Shown: positions 16,752 to 25,988 of the stretch, in pieces | How positions within the stretch are numbered: position 1 is the stretch's first letter | How the letters are laid out: each line of letters starts with the position of its first letter | DNA from: Amycolatopsis anabasis | Lineage (GTDB): Bacteria; Actinomycetota; Actinomycetes; Mycobacteriales; Pseudonocardiaceae | DNA: 64,000 nucleotides | NCBI RefSeq assembly: GCF_009765355.1 | Contig: NZ_VTHK01000007.1 | Coordinates: 124,001 to 188,000, forward strand | Direction: 5' to 3' | Made by a program: the position numbers and the translations under genes | The notes under the pieces: generated by a model | Database searches by the model: none | What the model saw: only the letters and a program-made list of their open reading frames with translations | Told to the model about the DNA's origin: nothing

Positions 16752-17953
16752 GTTCCGCACCACGGTCGGACCGTGGTGCGGAACAGCTCATCCGCCGGTT
16801 CGAGCGCCGCGGGATCGGCCACCTCGACCCGGCCCACCTCGGCCAGGACGCTCGGCGCCCACTCCCCCAGGTAGATCATCGCGAGCACTTCGGCGGTCAC
16901 CTTCAACTGCCCCGGCTCGTCGGTTCGCCCCACTCCGTCCACGCCGATCCGATACCGGCCCGAGTTCGCGGGCAGCGCCTCGTCGATCACCTCGAGCACG
17001 ATCGGATCCGCGGACCGGTACGACCGGGCCGCGAGCGCGGCGGGCACGTCCAGCACCCGCAGCCAGGTGTGATCGGCCAGCCCCACCACCTCGCACGCCC
17101 GCGGATCGACCAGCATCGCTCCGATCGGTTCGTCCACCGGCCGCATCGGCGCCCGCACCTCGGACACCAGATCCACGCCGACGAGGAACCGCCACAGCCC
17201 GGCCCGCGCCACGGGATTCGCCGCCTGCAGATCCCGCACTTCCAGGGCGGTCCCGCGATTCGGGGTCTCGAACGTACGCAGGTCGACCGGCTGGTACATC
17301 GCGAAGCCGTCATCGCCGCCGGGACCGGTGTGCACGGCCACCAGGTAGTCGCCGCGCGGAGCCAGCAACCGGTCGTGATAACTGGGCCACCAGACTTCCG
17401 GGCGCGCGATCATCCCCGGCCGCGACGGCGCGATTCGTTGGTACAGCGCGGGAATCTCCTTCACCGCGACCTCCGGTTCGAGCAGCCGGACCCGGCCGCC
17501 GGTCGGCGCCTCCGGCCGGAACCGCGCCCCGGAGACCCGCACGGTCTTGCCGCGCGTGGCGACGCCGTATCCGAACCGCCCGTAGATCGTCGACTCGCTC
17601 GCGTGCAACGCGGCGAACACCTCGCCCCGCCGGGCGCAGTCGCGAAGCTGCTCGCTCAGCAACGCGGTCATGATCCCCCGCCGCGTGTGATCCGCGCGCA
17701 CGCCCACCCCGTCCACCGCGGCCAGGGACACCAGCGCACCGCCCGGTACGGCGATCTCGGTGGCGAAGGAACTGGTCAGCCCCACCGGCCGACCCTCGGC
17801 GAACACCGCGAACTTGCGATCGGCCGGGAACGACCGCCCGGCGAGTTCCCATTCCTCGTCCGACGGCGGCTTCGAATGCAGCGCCGCCTTGAGCACCCCC
17901 AGCACGGCACGCTGTTCGCCCTCGGCCACCGGGCGGACCTCGATGTCAGTCAT
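16742..17953 (-). CDS. Eis-family GNAT acetyltransferase, copy A
   Basis: 403 residues, matching the three-domain Eis family: a GNAT domain with acetyl-CoA loop VGVRADHTRRGIMT, a second GNAT-like domain and a C-terminal sterol-carrier-like domain. The catalytic tyrosine region is STIYGRFGYG near residue 125, and the protein ends in Phe403, whose free carboxylate acts as the base in characterised Eis enzymes. These enzymes acetylate lysines or several amines of aminoglycosides. ATG 17953 was preferred over the upstream ATG at 17965. A paralogue lies two genes away (18448-19653). The last 30 bases also form a terminator hairpin. Confidence 0.87.
   Translation of the reverse strand: MTDIEVRPVAEGEQRAVLGVLKAALHSKPPSDEEWELAGRSFPADRKFAVFAEGRPVGLTSSFATEIAVPGGALVSLAAVDGVGVRADHTRRGIMTALLSEQLRDCARRGEVFAALHASESTIYGRFGYGVATRGKTVRVSGARFRPEAPTGGRVRLLEPEVAVKEIPALYQRIAPSRPGMIARPEVWWPSYHDRLLAPRGDYLVAVHTGPGGDDGFAMYQPVDLRTFETPNRGTALEVRDLQAANPVARAGLWRFLVGVDLVSEVRAPMRPVDEPIGAMLVDPRACEVVGLADHTWLRVLDVPAALAARSYRSADPIVLEVIDEALPANSGRYRIGVDGVGRTDEPGQLKVTAEVLAMIYLGEWAPSVLAEVGRVEVADPAALEPADELFRTTVRPWCGTYF
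16752..16784. terminator. Bidirectional terminator hairpin inside the eis 3' end
   Basis: A perfect 15-bp inverted repeat (GTTCCGCACCACGGT, loop CGG, ACCGTGGTGCGGAAC) begins at the base after the tetR stop. It lies wholly within the last codons of the convergent acetyltransferase gene. There is no strong T-tract, as is common in actinobacteria. The hairpin can end the tetR transcript; for the eis transcript it would form before the stop codon. Confidence 0.7.
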
Positions 17954-18011
17954 GGCGGTGATCATGCCCGGAGCCCGCCGGTACGACCCAGGCCTTTTTG
18001 TTGTCCGGGGT

Positions 18012-18413
18012 TTACTTCGGCACGCCGACTTCGTATTCGCCCTGCTCGGTTTTCACCGTGATGGTGACCTGCTGTTCCTTGCCGCCGACGCTCGCCGCGC
18101 AGTCGAACGCGTAGCCGACGGTCACCGGCTGGTTGGGCGGGCAGGTGACGCTCTCGACCCCGGCCAGCTGGTAGCTCTCGGTCAGCACGCGCCGCACGCC
18201 GTCCTGCACCGAGGTGGAGTCCAGCACCTTCGGCACCGGCGCCAGGCTCGTCGACGTGCTCGAAATGGATTCGTTCGTCGCGCTCACCGCGGACGAGGTG
18301 GAGATCGACGGGACGGGCGCCGGGCGCTCCTCCTTCTTCGGATCGGAGCAGGCGGTGAGCAGCATCGCACCGAGGCACGCCAGACCCACCAGGGTCACGG
18401 TGCGCGGAAGCAA
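18012..18413 (-). CDS. DUF4333 lipoprotein, copy A
   Basis: 133 residues. A lipoprotein signal (LPRTVTLVGLACLGAMLLTA then Cys) is followed by a Ser/Thr-rich linker and a DUF4333 domain. That domain has two conserved cysteines (VESVTCPPNQPV and YAFDCAASVGG) that probably form a disulfide. TTG 18413 is chosen as start because GGGGGTG lies seven bases upstream and the signal peptide is then complete. The function of DUF4333 is unknown. It lies between two eis-like genes, and its C-terminus (VTITVKTEQGEYEVGVPK) closely matches copy B at 19694. Confidence 0.8.
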   Translation of the reverse strand: MLPRTVTLVGLACLGAMLLTACSDPKKEERPAPVPSISTSSAVSATNESISSTSTSLAPVPKVLDSTSVQDGVRRVLTESYQLAGVESVTCPPNQPVTVGYAFDCAASVGGKEQQVTITVKTEQGEYEVGVPK

Positions 18414-18447
18414 CGCGAGACACCCCCGGGCAACTTGATCAACAAGG

Positions 18448-19653
18448 TCAGAAAACCGTACCGCACCACGACGACACCCGCGTACCGAACAGCGAATCCG
18501 CCCGCGCGGCCGCGGCCGGGTCGAGCACCTCGATCCGGCCGACCGAGGCCAACGCCGAAGCACGCCAGGCGCCGAGGTAGAGCATCGCCAGCGTATCGAC
18601 CCCCAGCCGCAGCTCGGCGGGCGCGTCCGTCCGCGTGACCCCGGCCCGCGACACCGCGTACCGCCCGGAATTGGCCGCCAGCAACGGATCCACCACGTCC
18701 AGCACCACCACCCCGTCCCCGGAGTACTCGCGCGCGGCGAGCGCGGCGGGCACGTCCACCAGGCGCAGCCAGAGTTCGTCCTTGACCCAGTCGTACCGGC
18801 AGGCCCGCGGATCGGTGAACAGCAGCTCGAGGGGTTCGTCCACGGGCCGCGACCGAACCCGCACCCGGTCGACGAGATCCACCGAAAGCAGGAACCGCCA
18901 CAGGTCCGCGGACGCGGCATCCCCGGCCGCGTGCAGGGAACTCACCTCCAGCACGCCGGGTTTCCCGGGTTCGGCGCCCTCGACCGAGTAGATCGCGAAA
19001 CCGTCCGGGCCGTCCGGACCGTGATGGATCACCGAGCGCATCAGCGGATTGGCCCTGCGCTGGATCACTTCGAACGCGGCCCACCAGTAATCCGGCCGGG
19101 TCATCCGGCCCGGACGCCCGGCGCCGAGCGCCGCGTAGATCTCCGGCAGCCGCGCCACCGCGTCGGCCGAGTCGAGCAGTTCGACCTCACCCCCGGTCGG
19201 GACTTCCGGGCGGAACCGCGCGCGGCGCCGGTCGATCGTGCTCCACCGGCCCTGCGTCGCCACCCCGTAGCCGTACCGGCCGTAGATCTCGCCTTCGGTG
19301 GCCAACAGGATCGCCAGCGGCACCGCGCGCTCGCGCAGCTCGGTGAGCTGGACCCGCATCAGCTCGGTCAGCACGCCGCGCCGGGTGCGATCCGCCCGCA
19401 CCCCGACCCCGGTCACCGCGGCCGCCGGTGCCGTGCTCCCGCCGGGTACGGTCAACTCCGCGTCGAACGACCGCGCGGTGCCGATCATCCGCGGGTCGAA
19501 CGCCGCGAGCGTGCGACCCGGCTGAAACGCGTCCTTGAGCCGCGCCCACTCCTCGTTCGTCACCGACGCCGGGCGGTGCAGCGCCTCCATGAACAACCCG
19601 GCCGCGGCCCGCTGCTCCTCCGGATCGATGGTGCGCACGGCGAAATCGGTCAT
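18448..19653 (-). CDS. Eis-family GNAT acetyltransferase, copy B
   Basis: 401 residues with the same architecture as copy A: VGVRADRTRRGVLTELMR, EIYGRYGYGVATQGR around the catalytic tyrosine, and C-terminal SSWCGTVF ending in the free Phe. The two copies share domain order and length but differ clearly along their sequences, so the duplication is old. ATG 19653 starts 40 bp after the DUF4333 copy B stop, suggesting one transcript running 20434 to 16742. The substrate is unknown. Confidence 0.87.
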   Translation of the reverse strand: MTDFAVRTIDPEEQRAAAGLFMEALHRPASVTNEEWARLKDAFQPGRTLAAFDPRMIGTARSFDAELTVPGGSTAPAAAVTGVGVRADRTRRGVLTELMRVQLTELRERAVPLAILLATEGEIYGRYGYGVATQGRWSTIDRRRARFRPEVPTGGEVELLDSADAVARLPEIYAALGAGRPGRMTRPDYWWAAFEVIQRRANPLMRSVIHHGPDGPDGFAIYSVEGAEPGKPGVLEVSSLHAAGDAASADLWRFLLSVDLVDRVRVRSRPVDEPLELLFTDPRACRYDWVKDELWLRLVDVPAALAAREYSGDGVVVLDVVDPLLAANSGRYAVSRAGVTRTDAPAELRLGVDTLAMLYLGAWRASALASVGRIEVLDPAAAARADSLFGTRVSSWCGTVF

Positions 19654-19693
19654 GAGGCGATCATGGCCAAGCCGACCGCCGAGTGCGAAGGGT

Positions 19694-20434
19694 TTACTTC
19701 GGCGTGCCCACTTCGTAGTTGCCGTCGGAGTCCTTGACCTTGATGGTGACCTTCTGGTCCTTGCCGCCGATCTTCGCGGTGCATTCGAAGGTGTTGTCCG
19801 CCTTGACTTCCTGGTCGGACGGGCAGGTCACGCTCTCCACGTTCGGGATCTGGTAGGTGTTGGACAGGATGCCCTTGACGTCCTCGGCCTGCTTGTTCGA
19901 ATCGAAGACCTTCTTGACGAAGAACCCGGGTGCCACGAAACCGAGCACGCACACCACGGCCACCACGACGATCAACGCGATCGCGCCGATCCACAGGCCC
20001 TTGTTGGACTTCTTCTGCTCCTGCCCGGTGGGCGGCGCGCCGAATCCGGGCTGCTGGCCGTAGTCGAACTGCCCGGGCTGCTGACCGTACTGCGGCTGCT
20101 GCTGCGGCCCGCTCTGCGGGTAGGCCCCGCCCGGCTGCTGACCGTATTGCTGCTGCTGGCCGTAACCCGGCTGTTCGCCATACTGCGGCTGCTGCTGACC
20201 CCACTGGGGCTGCCCGGGCTGCTGTTGCGGGTATCCGCCGGGTTGCTGGCCGTACTGCGGCTGCTGTTGCCCCCATTGCGGCTGCCCGGGCTGCTGACCG
20301 TAGCCGGGCTGCTGCGGGTAACCGCCCTGAGCGGGGAACCCGCCGGACTGCGGGTTCGGGTTAGGAGCCGACCCCGCATCCTGAGGCTGCTGCCCCCACT
20401 GCTGCGGGTCGTTGCCGCCGTACGGCGTGCTCAT
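19694..20434 (-). CDS. DUF4333 membrane protein with Gln/Gly/Pro-rich N-terminus, copy B
   Basis: 246 residues. Residues 1-130 are low-complexity repeats built from YGQQPG and PQWGQQQP. A single transmembrane helix follows (GLWIGAIALIVVVAVVCVLG), then an exported DUF4333 domain with two cysteines (VESVTCPSDQE and NTFECTAKIGG). Unlike copy A it is anchored by a helix and not by a lipid. ATG 20434 follows GGAGGCG. Its segment [13 protein letters not shown] is also found in the otherwise unrelated protein at 57419. The cytoplasmic tail could be disordered and self-associating. Confidence 0.82.
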   Translation of the reverse strand: MSTPYGGNDPQQWGQQPQDAGSAPNPNPQSGGFPAQGGYPQQPGYGQQPGQPQWGQQQPQYGQQPGGYPQQQPGQPQWGQQQPQYGEQPGYGQQQQYGQQPGGAYPQSGPQQQPQYGQQPGQFDYGQQPGFGAPPTGQEQKKSNKGLWIGAIALIVVVAVVCVLGFVAPGFFVKKVFDSNKQAEDVKGILSNTYQIPNVESVTCPSDQEVKADNTFECTAKIGGKDQKVTIKVKDSDGNYEVGTPK

Positions 20435-20622
20435 CTCGTTCGCCTCCGCCACTGTCCGGGCCATCACTCAGGCAGGTCCTACTGTGCTGTGGGCGATCAA
20501 ACCACAGTGTCCGGTTCGGCACACGTAAAGGTGGGCGCGTCTCGCCCGATTGTCCGCCTGCCGACCACGCGAAAGGTCCGTTCGCGCGAAACATTCCCAC
20601 GAACGGCCCGTTCATCACGACC

Positions 20623-23391
20623 TCACGCCGCGCCCGCGGCGACCACTCCGCGCCGCAGGGCACGCACCGCGTCGGACGCGGCGGCCCCGACCGGATCGCC
20701 CTTGCCGAGCACGTCCCGGATCTGGTCCAGCAGGTCGATGACCTGGCGCGACCACCGCACGAAATCGCCCGCGGACAACTCCTGCCCGTTGGTCTCGGCC
20801 GCGGTGAGCACCTTCTCCAGCGACTCACCCCGCGCCCAGCGGTAGACCGGCCAGGCGAATCCGGCGTCCGGCTCCCGGGTGCGGTCGAGCCGGTGCCGCC
20901 GCTCGTCCTCGGCCAGCTCGGACCACAGCCGCACGGTCTCCTGCCAGGCGGAGGTGACCGATCCCGCGGGCAACCGCGGCTCCCCCGCCGAATCCCGGCG
21001 CGCCTCGAACACCAGCGCCGAGACCACGGCCGCCAGCTCCGCCGGGTTCAGGTTCCGCCAGACCCCGTGCCGGATGCACTCGGCGGCGAGCAGATCGGAT
21101 TCGCTGTACAGCCGGGAAAGCCGGCGACCGTGCTCGGTGACCCGCTCCTCCTCCCCGCCGGAGGTCTCGCCGAGGTAGCCCCGTTCGGCGAGCAGCGCGC
21201 AGATCCGGTCGAATCCCCGGGCCAGCGAATGCGTGGTGGTCGCGACCTTGCGCTCCAGCTGCTCGGTCTCCGCCTTGAGCCGCTGATGGCGCTCGATCCA
21301 CCGCAGGTTCGCCTCCCGCTCGGCGAGCCCGTGGCACGGATGCGCGCGCATTGCCCGCCGCAGCGCGGTCAGCTCGCCGTCCTCGTTCGCCCCGGACCGC
21401 CGACGCTCCCGCCGCGGCACGGAGATCCCGGTGTTGCGCAGCGTGGACGCGATGTCCCGGCGAGTCCGCGGCGACCGCAGCTCGACGTGCTTGGGCAGCC
21501 GGATCCGGCCCAGCGGTTCGACCGGGGACGGGAAGTCGGCCAGTGAGAGCGGTCCGGACCACCGGTCCTCGGTGACCACCACCGGCCGCGGCTCGCGCAG
21601 CGGATCGACGCCCGGGTCGATGACCACCGCCAGGCCCGCCCGGCGGCCCGCCGGTACCGCGATCACGTCGCCCTTGCGCAGCTTCTCCAGCGAGTCCGCG
21701 GTGCTGGCCCGCCGGGCCGCGGTGTTCTGGCGGGAGAGGGCCTTCTCCCGGTCGGAGATCTTCTTGCGCAGCTCGACGTACTCGAGCATCTGGTCGAAGT
21801 CCCCGGTGATCGCCTCCGCGTAGCCCTTGAGCGCCTCGCGGTTGCGCTCGATCCGGCGGGCGAGCCCGACGACCGACCGGTCCGCCTGGAACTGGGCGAA
21901 CGACTGCTCCAGCAGTTCCCGCGCCTCCTGCGGGCCGAGTTGGGCCACCAGGTTGATGGCCATGTTGTAGCCCGGCCGGAACGACGACCGCAGCGGGTAG
22001 GTCCGGGTGGAGGCGAGACCGGCGACCTGCTTCGGGTCCACCCCCGGCTGCCAGAGGACCACCGCGTGCCCTTCGACATCGATGCCGCGGCGCCCGGCGC
22101 GCCCGGTGAGCTGGGTGTACTCGCCGGGCGAGAGGTCCACGTGCGCTTCGCCGTTGTACTTGACCAGGCGTTCGAGGACCACCGTGCGGGCAGGCATGTT
22201 GATGCCCAGGGCGAGGGTTTCGGTGGCGAACACGACCTTCACCAGCCCGCGCACGAACAGTTCCTCGACCGTCTCCTTGAACGCGGGCAGCAGGCCCGCG
22301 TGGTGCCCGGCGATCCCGTGTTCCAGCGCCTCGCGCCACTCCCAGTAGCCGAGCACGCCGAGATCGCCCTCGGGCAGGTCGGAAGTGCGCTCGACGACGA
22401 TCCGGCGGACCTCCTCGGCCTCCTCCGGGGTGTTCAGCCGCAGCCCCGCCCGCGCGCACTGCGCGACCGCCGCGTCGCAACCCGCGCGCGAGAAGATGAA
22501 CACGATCGCCGGCAGCAGCCCGGCCGCGTCCAGCCGCTCGGTGACGTCCACTCTGGACGGTGGCCGGTACCGCGGCGCGCGCACCGGCTGGCCGCGCCGC
22601 CGGTTGCGCGGGCCGCGCAGCGCCGCCGGTGCGTGCATGCGCCCGGCCTCCTCGACCCGCCGGAGCAGGCTCGGGTTCATCCGCAGCTCGTCGTCGCCGC
22701 TGTCCCCGGCGAACAGGTCGAGCAGCCGGTTGCCGACCAGCATGTGCTGCCACAGCGGCACCGGCCGGTGCTCGTCCACCACGACCGTGGTGTCTCCGCG
22801 GACCTCGACCAGCCATTCGCCGAACTCCTCGGCGTTGCTCACCGTGGCCGACAGGCCCACCACCCGGACGTGCTCGGGCAGGTGCAGGATGACCTCTTCC
22901 CACACCGCGCCCCGGAACCGGTCGGCCAGGTAGTGGATCTCGTCCATCACCACGTACGCGAGGTCGTTGATCGTCGACGACCCGGCGTAGAGCATGTTGC
23001 GCAGCACCTCGGTCGTCATGACCACGATCTGCGCGTTGCCGTTGATCGCGGTGTCGCCGGTGAGCAGGCCGACCGCGTCGGTGCCGTACCGCCCGGCCAG
23101 ATCGGTGTACTTCTGGTTCGACAGCGCCTTGATCGGCGTGGTGTAGAAGCACTTGCGCCCCTCGGCGAGCGCGAGGTGCACGGCGAACTCGCCGACGATC
23201 GTCTTGCCCGCGCCGGTGGGCGCGCACACCAGCACGCCGTGGCCGTCTTCGAGCGCCTCGCAGCCTCGCACCTGGAAGTCGTCGAATTCGAACGACACTT
23301 CGGCGGCGAACCTGGTCAGCTGGGGGTACTTCCCGCGTTGCTTCGAGACCGCATAAGCCTCGGCCGGGGATCGAGAGGGGCGACTGGCCAC
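20623..23391 (-). CDS. helY: Superfamily II RNA/DNA helicase HelY (Ski2/Mtr4-like)
   Basis: 922 residues. Helicase motifs are APTGAGKTIVGEFA (Walker A), VVMDEIHYLADRFRG (DEIH box), GLSATVSNAEEFGEWL, FIFSRAGCDAAV and QLTGRAGRRGID (motif VI). The C-terminal DSHCT-like region continues after residue 700. Ski2-like enzymes unwind structured RNA for decay or processing. The start is GTG 23391. It is the last gene of the tatA-tatC-lipid kinase-helY run, as in mycobacteria. About 100 bp upstream of its start is one copy of the 16-bp element also found around 53463-53831, so it may share a regulator with that gene. Confidence 0.92.
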   Translation of the reverse strand: MASRPSRSPAEAYAVSKQRGKYPQLTRFAAEVSFEFDDFQVRGCEALEDGHGVLVCAPTGAGKTIVGEFAVHLALAEGRKCFYTTPIKALSNQKYTDLAGRYGTDAVGLLTGDTAINGNAQIVVMTTEVLRNMLYAGSSTINDLAYVVMDEIHYLADRFRGAVWEEVILHLPEHVRVVGLSATVSNAEEFGEWLVEVRGDTTVVVDEHRPVPLWQHMLVGNRLLDLFAGDSGDDELRMNPSLLRRVEEAGRMHAPAALRGPRNRRRGQPVRAPRYRPPSRVDVTERLDAAGLLPAIVFIFSRAGCDAAVAQCARAGLRLNTPEEAEEVRRIVVERTSDLPEGDLGVLGYWEWREALEHGIAGHHAGLLPAFKETVEELFVRGLVKVVFATETLALGINMPARTVVLERLVKYNGEAHVDLSPGEYTQLTGRAGRRGIDVEGHAVVLWQPGVDPKQVAGLASTRTYPLRSSFRPGYNMAINLVAQLGPQEARELLEQSFAQFQADRSVVGLARRIERNREALKGYAEAITGDFDQMLEYVELRKKISDREKALSRQNTAARRASTADSLEKLRKGDVIAVPAGRRAGLAVVIDPGVDPLREPRPVVVTEDRWSGPLSLADFPSPVEPLGRIRLPKHVELRSPRTRRDIASTLRNTGISVPRRERRRSGANEDGELTALRRAMRAHPCHGLAEREANLRWIERHQRLKAETEQLERKVATTTHSLARGFDRICALLAERGYLGETSGGEEERVTEHGRRLSRLYSESDLLAAECIRHGVWRNLNPAELAAVVSALVFEARRDSAGEPRLPAGSVTSAWQETVRLWSELAEDERRHRLDRTREPDAGFAWPVYRWARGESLEKVLTAAETNGQELSAGDFVRWSRQVIDLLDQIRDVLGKGDPVGAAASDAVRALRRGVVAAGAA

Positions 23392-23491
23392 GAGATCAGG
23401 GTTTCATACCCCCGCCGTAGTCCGCAGAGGGTGCCCGCTTCCCCGGTGGGTTTGTTCCCGGAGTATTGCTTGGCCAGCAGAAGGCGGCGCC

Positions 23492-23507
23492 GTATAGGGC
23501 GTTATAC
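23492..23507. promoter_or_regulatory. 16-bp palindromic element upstream of helY (copy 1)
   Basis: GTATAGGGCGTTATAC has inverted arms GTATA/TATAC and lies in the 118-bp gap between the lipid kinase stop and helY. The same 16 bases recur at 53816-53831, and a one-mismatch copy is at 53453-53468. On the minus strand the element contains CCTATAC, which resembles a -10 box pointing toward helY. Confidence 0.6.
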
Positions 23508-23542
23508 ATCGACGTGGGGTGAATGGGCTGATCGCGCCGCGT

Positions 23543-24424
23543 TCAGCCGACCACGGAGAGCGCGCCGGGTTCGCAGCGCACCGACACCGGGACCGTGCCG
23601 AGCGGCTCGCCGTCGGCGTAGGCGGGCCAGTCGTTCCCGGCCAGGCTGATCTCCCGGGCCCGCAGCGTCCGCACCTTGGGGTGTTCGAGGTGGTTCCCCC
23701 CGCGCAGGCTCGGCAGCATGCGCACCAGCTCCCGCCGGGTCGCCTTGCCGACCACGGTCACGTCGAACAGGCCGTCATCGGGCCGGGCCGCGGGGCAGAC
23801 CGGGATCCCGCCCCCGTAGAACGGCGTGTTGCCGACCGCGACCAGGGTCGCCTCGAGCTCCAGTTCCTCGGTGCCGGTGCGCACCAGCACCGGCCGGGCG
23901 CGGAACGCGGCGAGTTCGCCGAGGATGGCCAGGTCGTAGCGGCGGGGTCCGGACGGCCAGCGCATCCGGTTGGCACGTTCGGTGACCGAGGCGTCGAAAC
24001 CGGCGCACAGCACGGTCGCGAACCAGGAGTCCCGCACCTTCCCCAGGTCCAGGCGGCGCCGGCGACCGGAGCGCAACGCCTCGACCAGTTCACCGACCGC
24101 GCGCACCGGATCCGGCGGCACCCCGAGCGCCCGCGCCAGGTCGTTCCCGGTGCCCGACGGCACCAGCCCCAGCGCGACCCCGCGGGCGGCGCAGAACTGC
24201 ACGCCCTGGTGCGCGGCGCCATCCCCGCCGAGCACCACGAGAACGTCCAGCCCGTCGTCGTGGGACCGGGCCATCAGCGCCCGCGACTCCTCGACCGTGG
24301 TGGCCACCAGCAGATCGAGCCGGTCGACGCCCTCGCGCAGCCGGGACGCGATGGTCCCGGCGATCCGGGCCGCCGCGCCCTGCCCGGAATCCGGATGAAC
24401 GGCCAGCGCCGCGTGGATCCCCAC
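23543..24424 (-). CDS. Diacylglycerol kinase-family lipid kinase
   Basis: 293 residues. The kinase loop VVLGGDGAAHQGV and LVPSGTGNDLARALG (ATP and metal binding) are near residues 60-105, and PYFG-type lipid-binding features continue to NDWPAYADGEPLG at the C-terminus. In GGDGAAH an alanine replaces the threonine of the usual GGDGT. It probably phosphorylates diacylglycerol or a sphingoid-like lipid. GTG 24424 overlaps the tatC stop by one base (TAGTG). It matches the lipid kinase gene normally found between tatC and helY in actinobacteria. Confidence 0.85.
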   Translation of the reverse strand: MGIHAALAVHPDSGQGAAARIAGTIASRLREGVDRLDLLVATTVEESRALMARSHDDGLDVLVVLGGDGAAHQGVQFCAARGVALGLVPSGTGNDLARALGVPPDPVRAVGELVEALRSGRRRRLDLGKVRDSWFATVLCAGFDASVTERANRMRWPSGPRRYDLAILGELAAFRARPVLVRTGTEELELEATLVAVGNTPFYGGGIPVCPAARPDDGLFDVTVVGKATRRELVRMLPSLRGGNHLEHPKVRTLRAREISLAGNDWPAYADGEPLGTVPVSVRCEPGALSVVG

Positions 24425-25398
24425 TAGGTGATGTCGTCGGTCCTGCCCGCGGCGGGCTTCGCGGGTGGTGGCTCTTCGTCGACCGTGCTGGGCGTGTAGT
24501 CGAACGGCGCCGCCTCGTCGTCGGCCAGCTGGTCCAGGCCCTCGGCCTTGCGCTGCCGTTCCAGCTTGCGGTCGTGCAGCCGGGCGATCTGGATCGCCAT
24601 CTCGCACAGCACGGTCAGCGCGCCCGCGAGCGCGAGCATCGAGAACGGGTCGTTGCCCGGCGTCGCGAACGCGGCAAACACGAACAGCGCGAAGATGATG
24701 TAGCGACGCCACTTCTTCAGCTGGGCGTACTTGAGCACGCCGACGCGGTTGAGCATCACCACGAGCAGCGGCAGTTCGAAGCTCACGCCGAAGATCAACA
24801 GCAGCGCGAGCAGGAAGGAGAGGTATTCCCCACCGGCCAGCGCGGCGGTGAACTGCCCACCGCCGAAGCCGCCGATCAGGAACCGCAGCGCGCCCGGGAT
24901 CACCACGTAGGCGAGCACCGCGCCGGCGGCGAACAGCACGCTCGCGCACATCACGAACGTGAGCGCGTACTTGCGCTCCTTGGAGTACAGGCCCGGCGCG
25001 ATGAAGGCCCAGATCTGGTAGAGCCAGCCTGGTGCCAGCAGCACCATTCCGGCCGCGATCCCGACCTTGAGCTGGATCATGAACGCTTCGCCGGGCTTCG
25101 TCTGCAGCAGGCTGCAGGGTTGCCCGGGAAACTCCGCCCGCACCCCGTGCGGCGCCGGGGGCAGCGAACAGTAGGGCCCGGTCATCAGGTCACCGAGCGA
25201 GGGAATCGGGCCGACCCTGGTGCCGAACCAGATGAAGCCCAGAACACCGCCGAGTGCCACGAACAGCAACGCGTACGCCAGTCGACGGCGGAACTCGTAG
25301 ATGTGCTCGATGAGCGTCATCGTCCCGTCGGGATTGTGCCGACGGCTGCGTTTGCGGCGTTTGCTGCCGCGAGGCTCGCGGGAGGCGGGGTCCGCCAC
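24424..25398 (-). CDS. tatC: Sec-independent translocase subunit TatC
   Basis: 324 residues with six membrane segments. The conserved N-terminal region MTLIEHIYEFRRRL is followed by the first membrane span. The family residues around FAPGLY (IWAFIAPGLYSKERKYAL), FELPL (GVSFELPLLVVML) and FATPG (FAAFATPGNDPFSM) are present. TatC binds the twin-arginine signal of folded proteins and starts their export. Basic N-terminal and acidic C-terminal extensions are typical of actinobacteria. GTG 25398 is 18 bp after tatA, so the two are cotranscribed. Confidence 0.95.
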   Translation of the reverse strand: MADPASREPRGSKRRKRSRRHNPDGTMTLIEHIYEFRRRLAYALLFVALGGVLGFIWFGTRVGPIPSLGDLMTGPYCSLPPAPHGVRAEFPGQPCSLLQTKPGEAFMIQLKVGIAAGMVLLAPGWLYQIWAFIAPGLYSKERKYALTFVMCASVLFAAGAVLAYVVIPGALRFLIGGFGGGQFTAALAGGEYLSFLLALLLIFGVSFELPLLVVMLNRVGVLKYAQLKKWRRYIIFALFVFAAFATPGNDPFSMLALAGALTVLCEMAIQIARLHDRKLERQRKAEGLDQLADDEAAPFDYTPSTVDEEPPPAKPAAGRTDDIT

Positions 25399-25416
25399 GG
25401 GAAGGTTCCGTTCTCG

Positions 25417-25734
25417 TCAGCTGGCGTTCTTCTGCGGATCGGCCGGGGTCGTCGACTGCTGCTTCTTCAGCTCGTCCAGCTGCCGCTGGAGGTCGGCGAC
25501 CTGCTGGTCCGCGTTCTTCGCCTGCTGCTGGGAAGCCGGAAGCGCCTTGGTCTCGGCGTCTTCGGCCTTCTCCGCCGGCTTCTCCTCGCCGCGCATGTCC
25601 TTGGTCTCGGCCTTGAAGATCTTCATGGACTTGCCGATGGACCTGGCGGCGTCCGGCAGCCGCTTGGCGCCGAACAGCAGGACGACGACGAGCACCAAAA
25701 TGATCAAGTGCCACGGCTGCAGCCCGTTCAGCAT
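25417..25734 (-). CDS. tatA: Sec-independent translocase subunit TatA
   Basis: 105 residues: a single N-terminal helix ([20 protein letters not shown]) with the family FGAKRLPD hinge, an amphipathic helix ([19 protein letters not shown]), then a charged, Gln-rich coiled tail. TatA oligomers form the path for folded proteins recruited by TatC. ATG 25734 follows GGAGG at six bases. Confidence 0.95.
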   Translation of the reverse strand: MLNGLQPWHLIILVLVVVLLFGAKRLPDAARSIGKSMKIFKAETKDMRGEEKPAEKAEDAETKALPASQQQAKNADQQVADLQRQLDELKKQQSTTPADPQKNAS

Positions 25735-25765
25735 GGGTGGCCTCCTATCTCGTTCAGGACCGATC

Positions 25766-25978
25766 TTACTGGTTGGCGGACGCGCCGCGTCGCTGCTCGA
25801 GAGCGACGCGTACCGCCGCCGAGCGAGCACGCAGCAGCCCCGTACGGTCATGCGTATCCGTAGCAACCATGCTTATGGTGTGCTGGAAGCGGCGCAAGAC
25901 CCGCACCACGCGAACCACTAGAAAGCCGAGCAGGAGCAGCCCGAGGACGGCGAGCGCGATGCTCGGCAAGTACCACAC
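25766..25978 (-). CDS. Small single-span membrane protein of unknown function
   Basis: 70 residues: an N-terminal transmembrane helix (LALAVLG-type stretch, residues 6-25, ending [15 protein letters not shown]) followed by a basic cytoplasmic tail rich in Arg. GTG 25978 is preceded only by a weak ribosome-binding site. It is placed within the pafC-tatA run on the same strand with short gaps (10 and 31 bp), which supports it as a real gene. No family is recognised; it might assist Tat assembly, but nothing in the sequence shows that. Confidence 0.6.
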   Translation of the reverse strand: MWYLPSIALAVLGLLLLGFLVVRVVRVLRRFQHTISMVATDTHDRTGLLRARSAAVRVALEQRRGASANQ

Positions 25979-25988
25979 GGCGATTACC

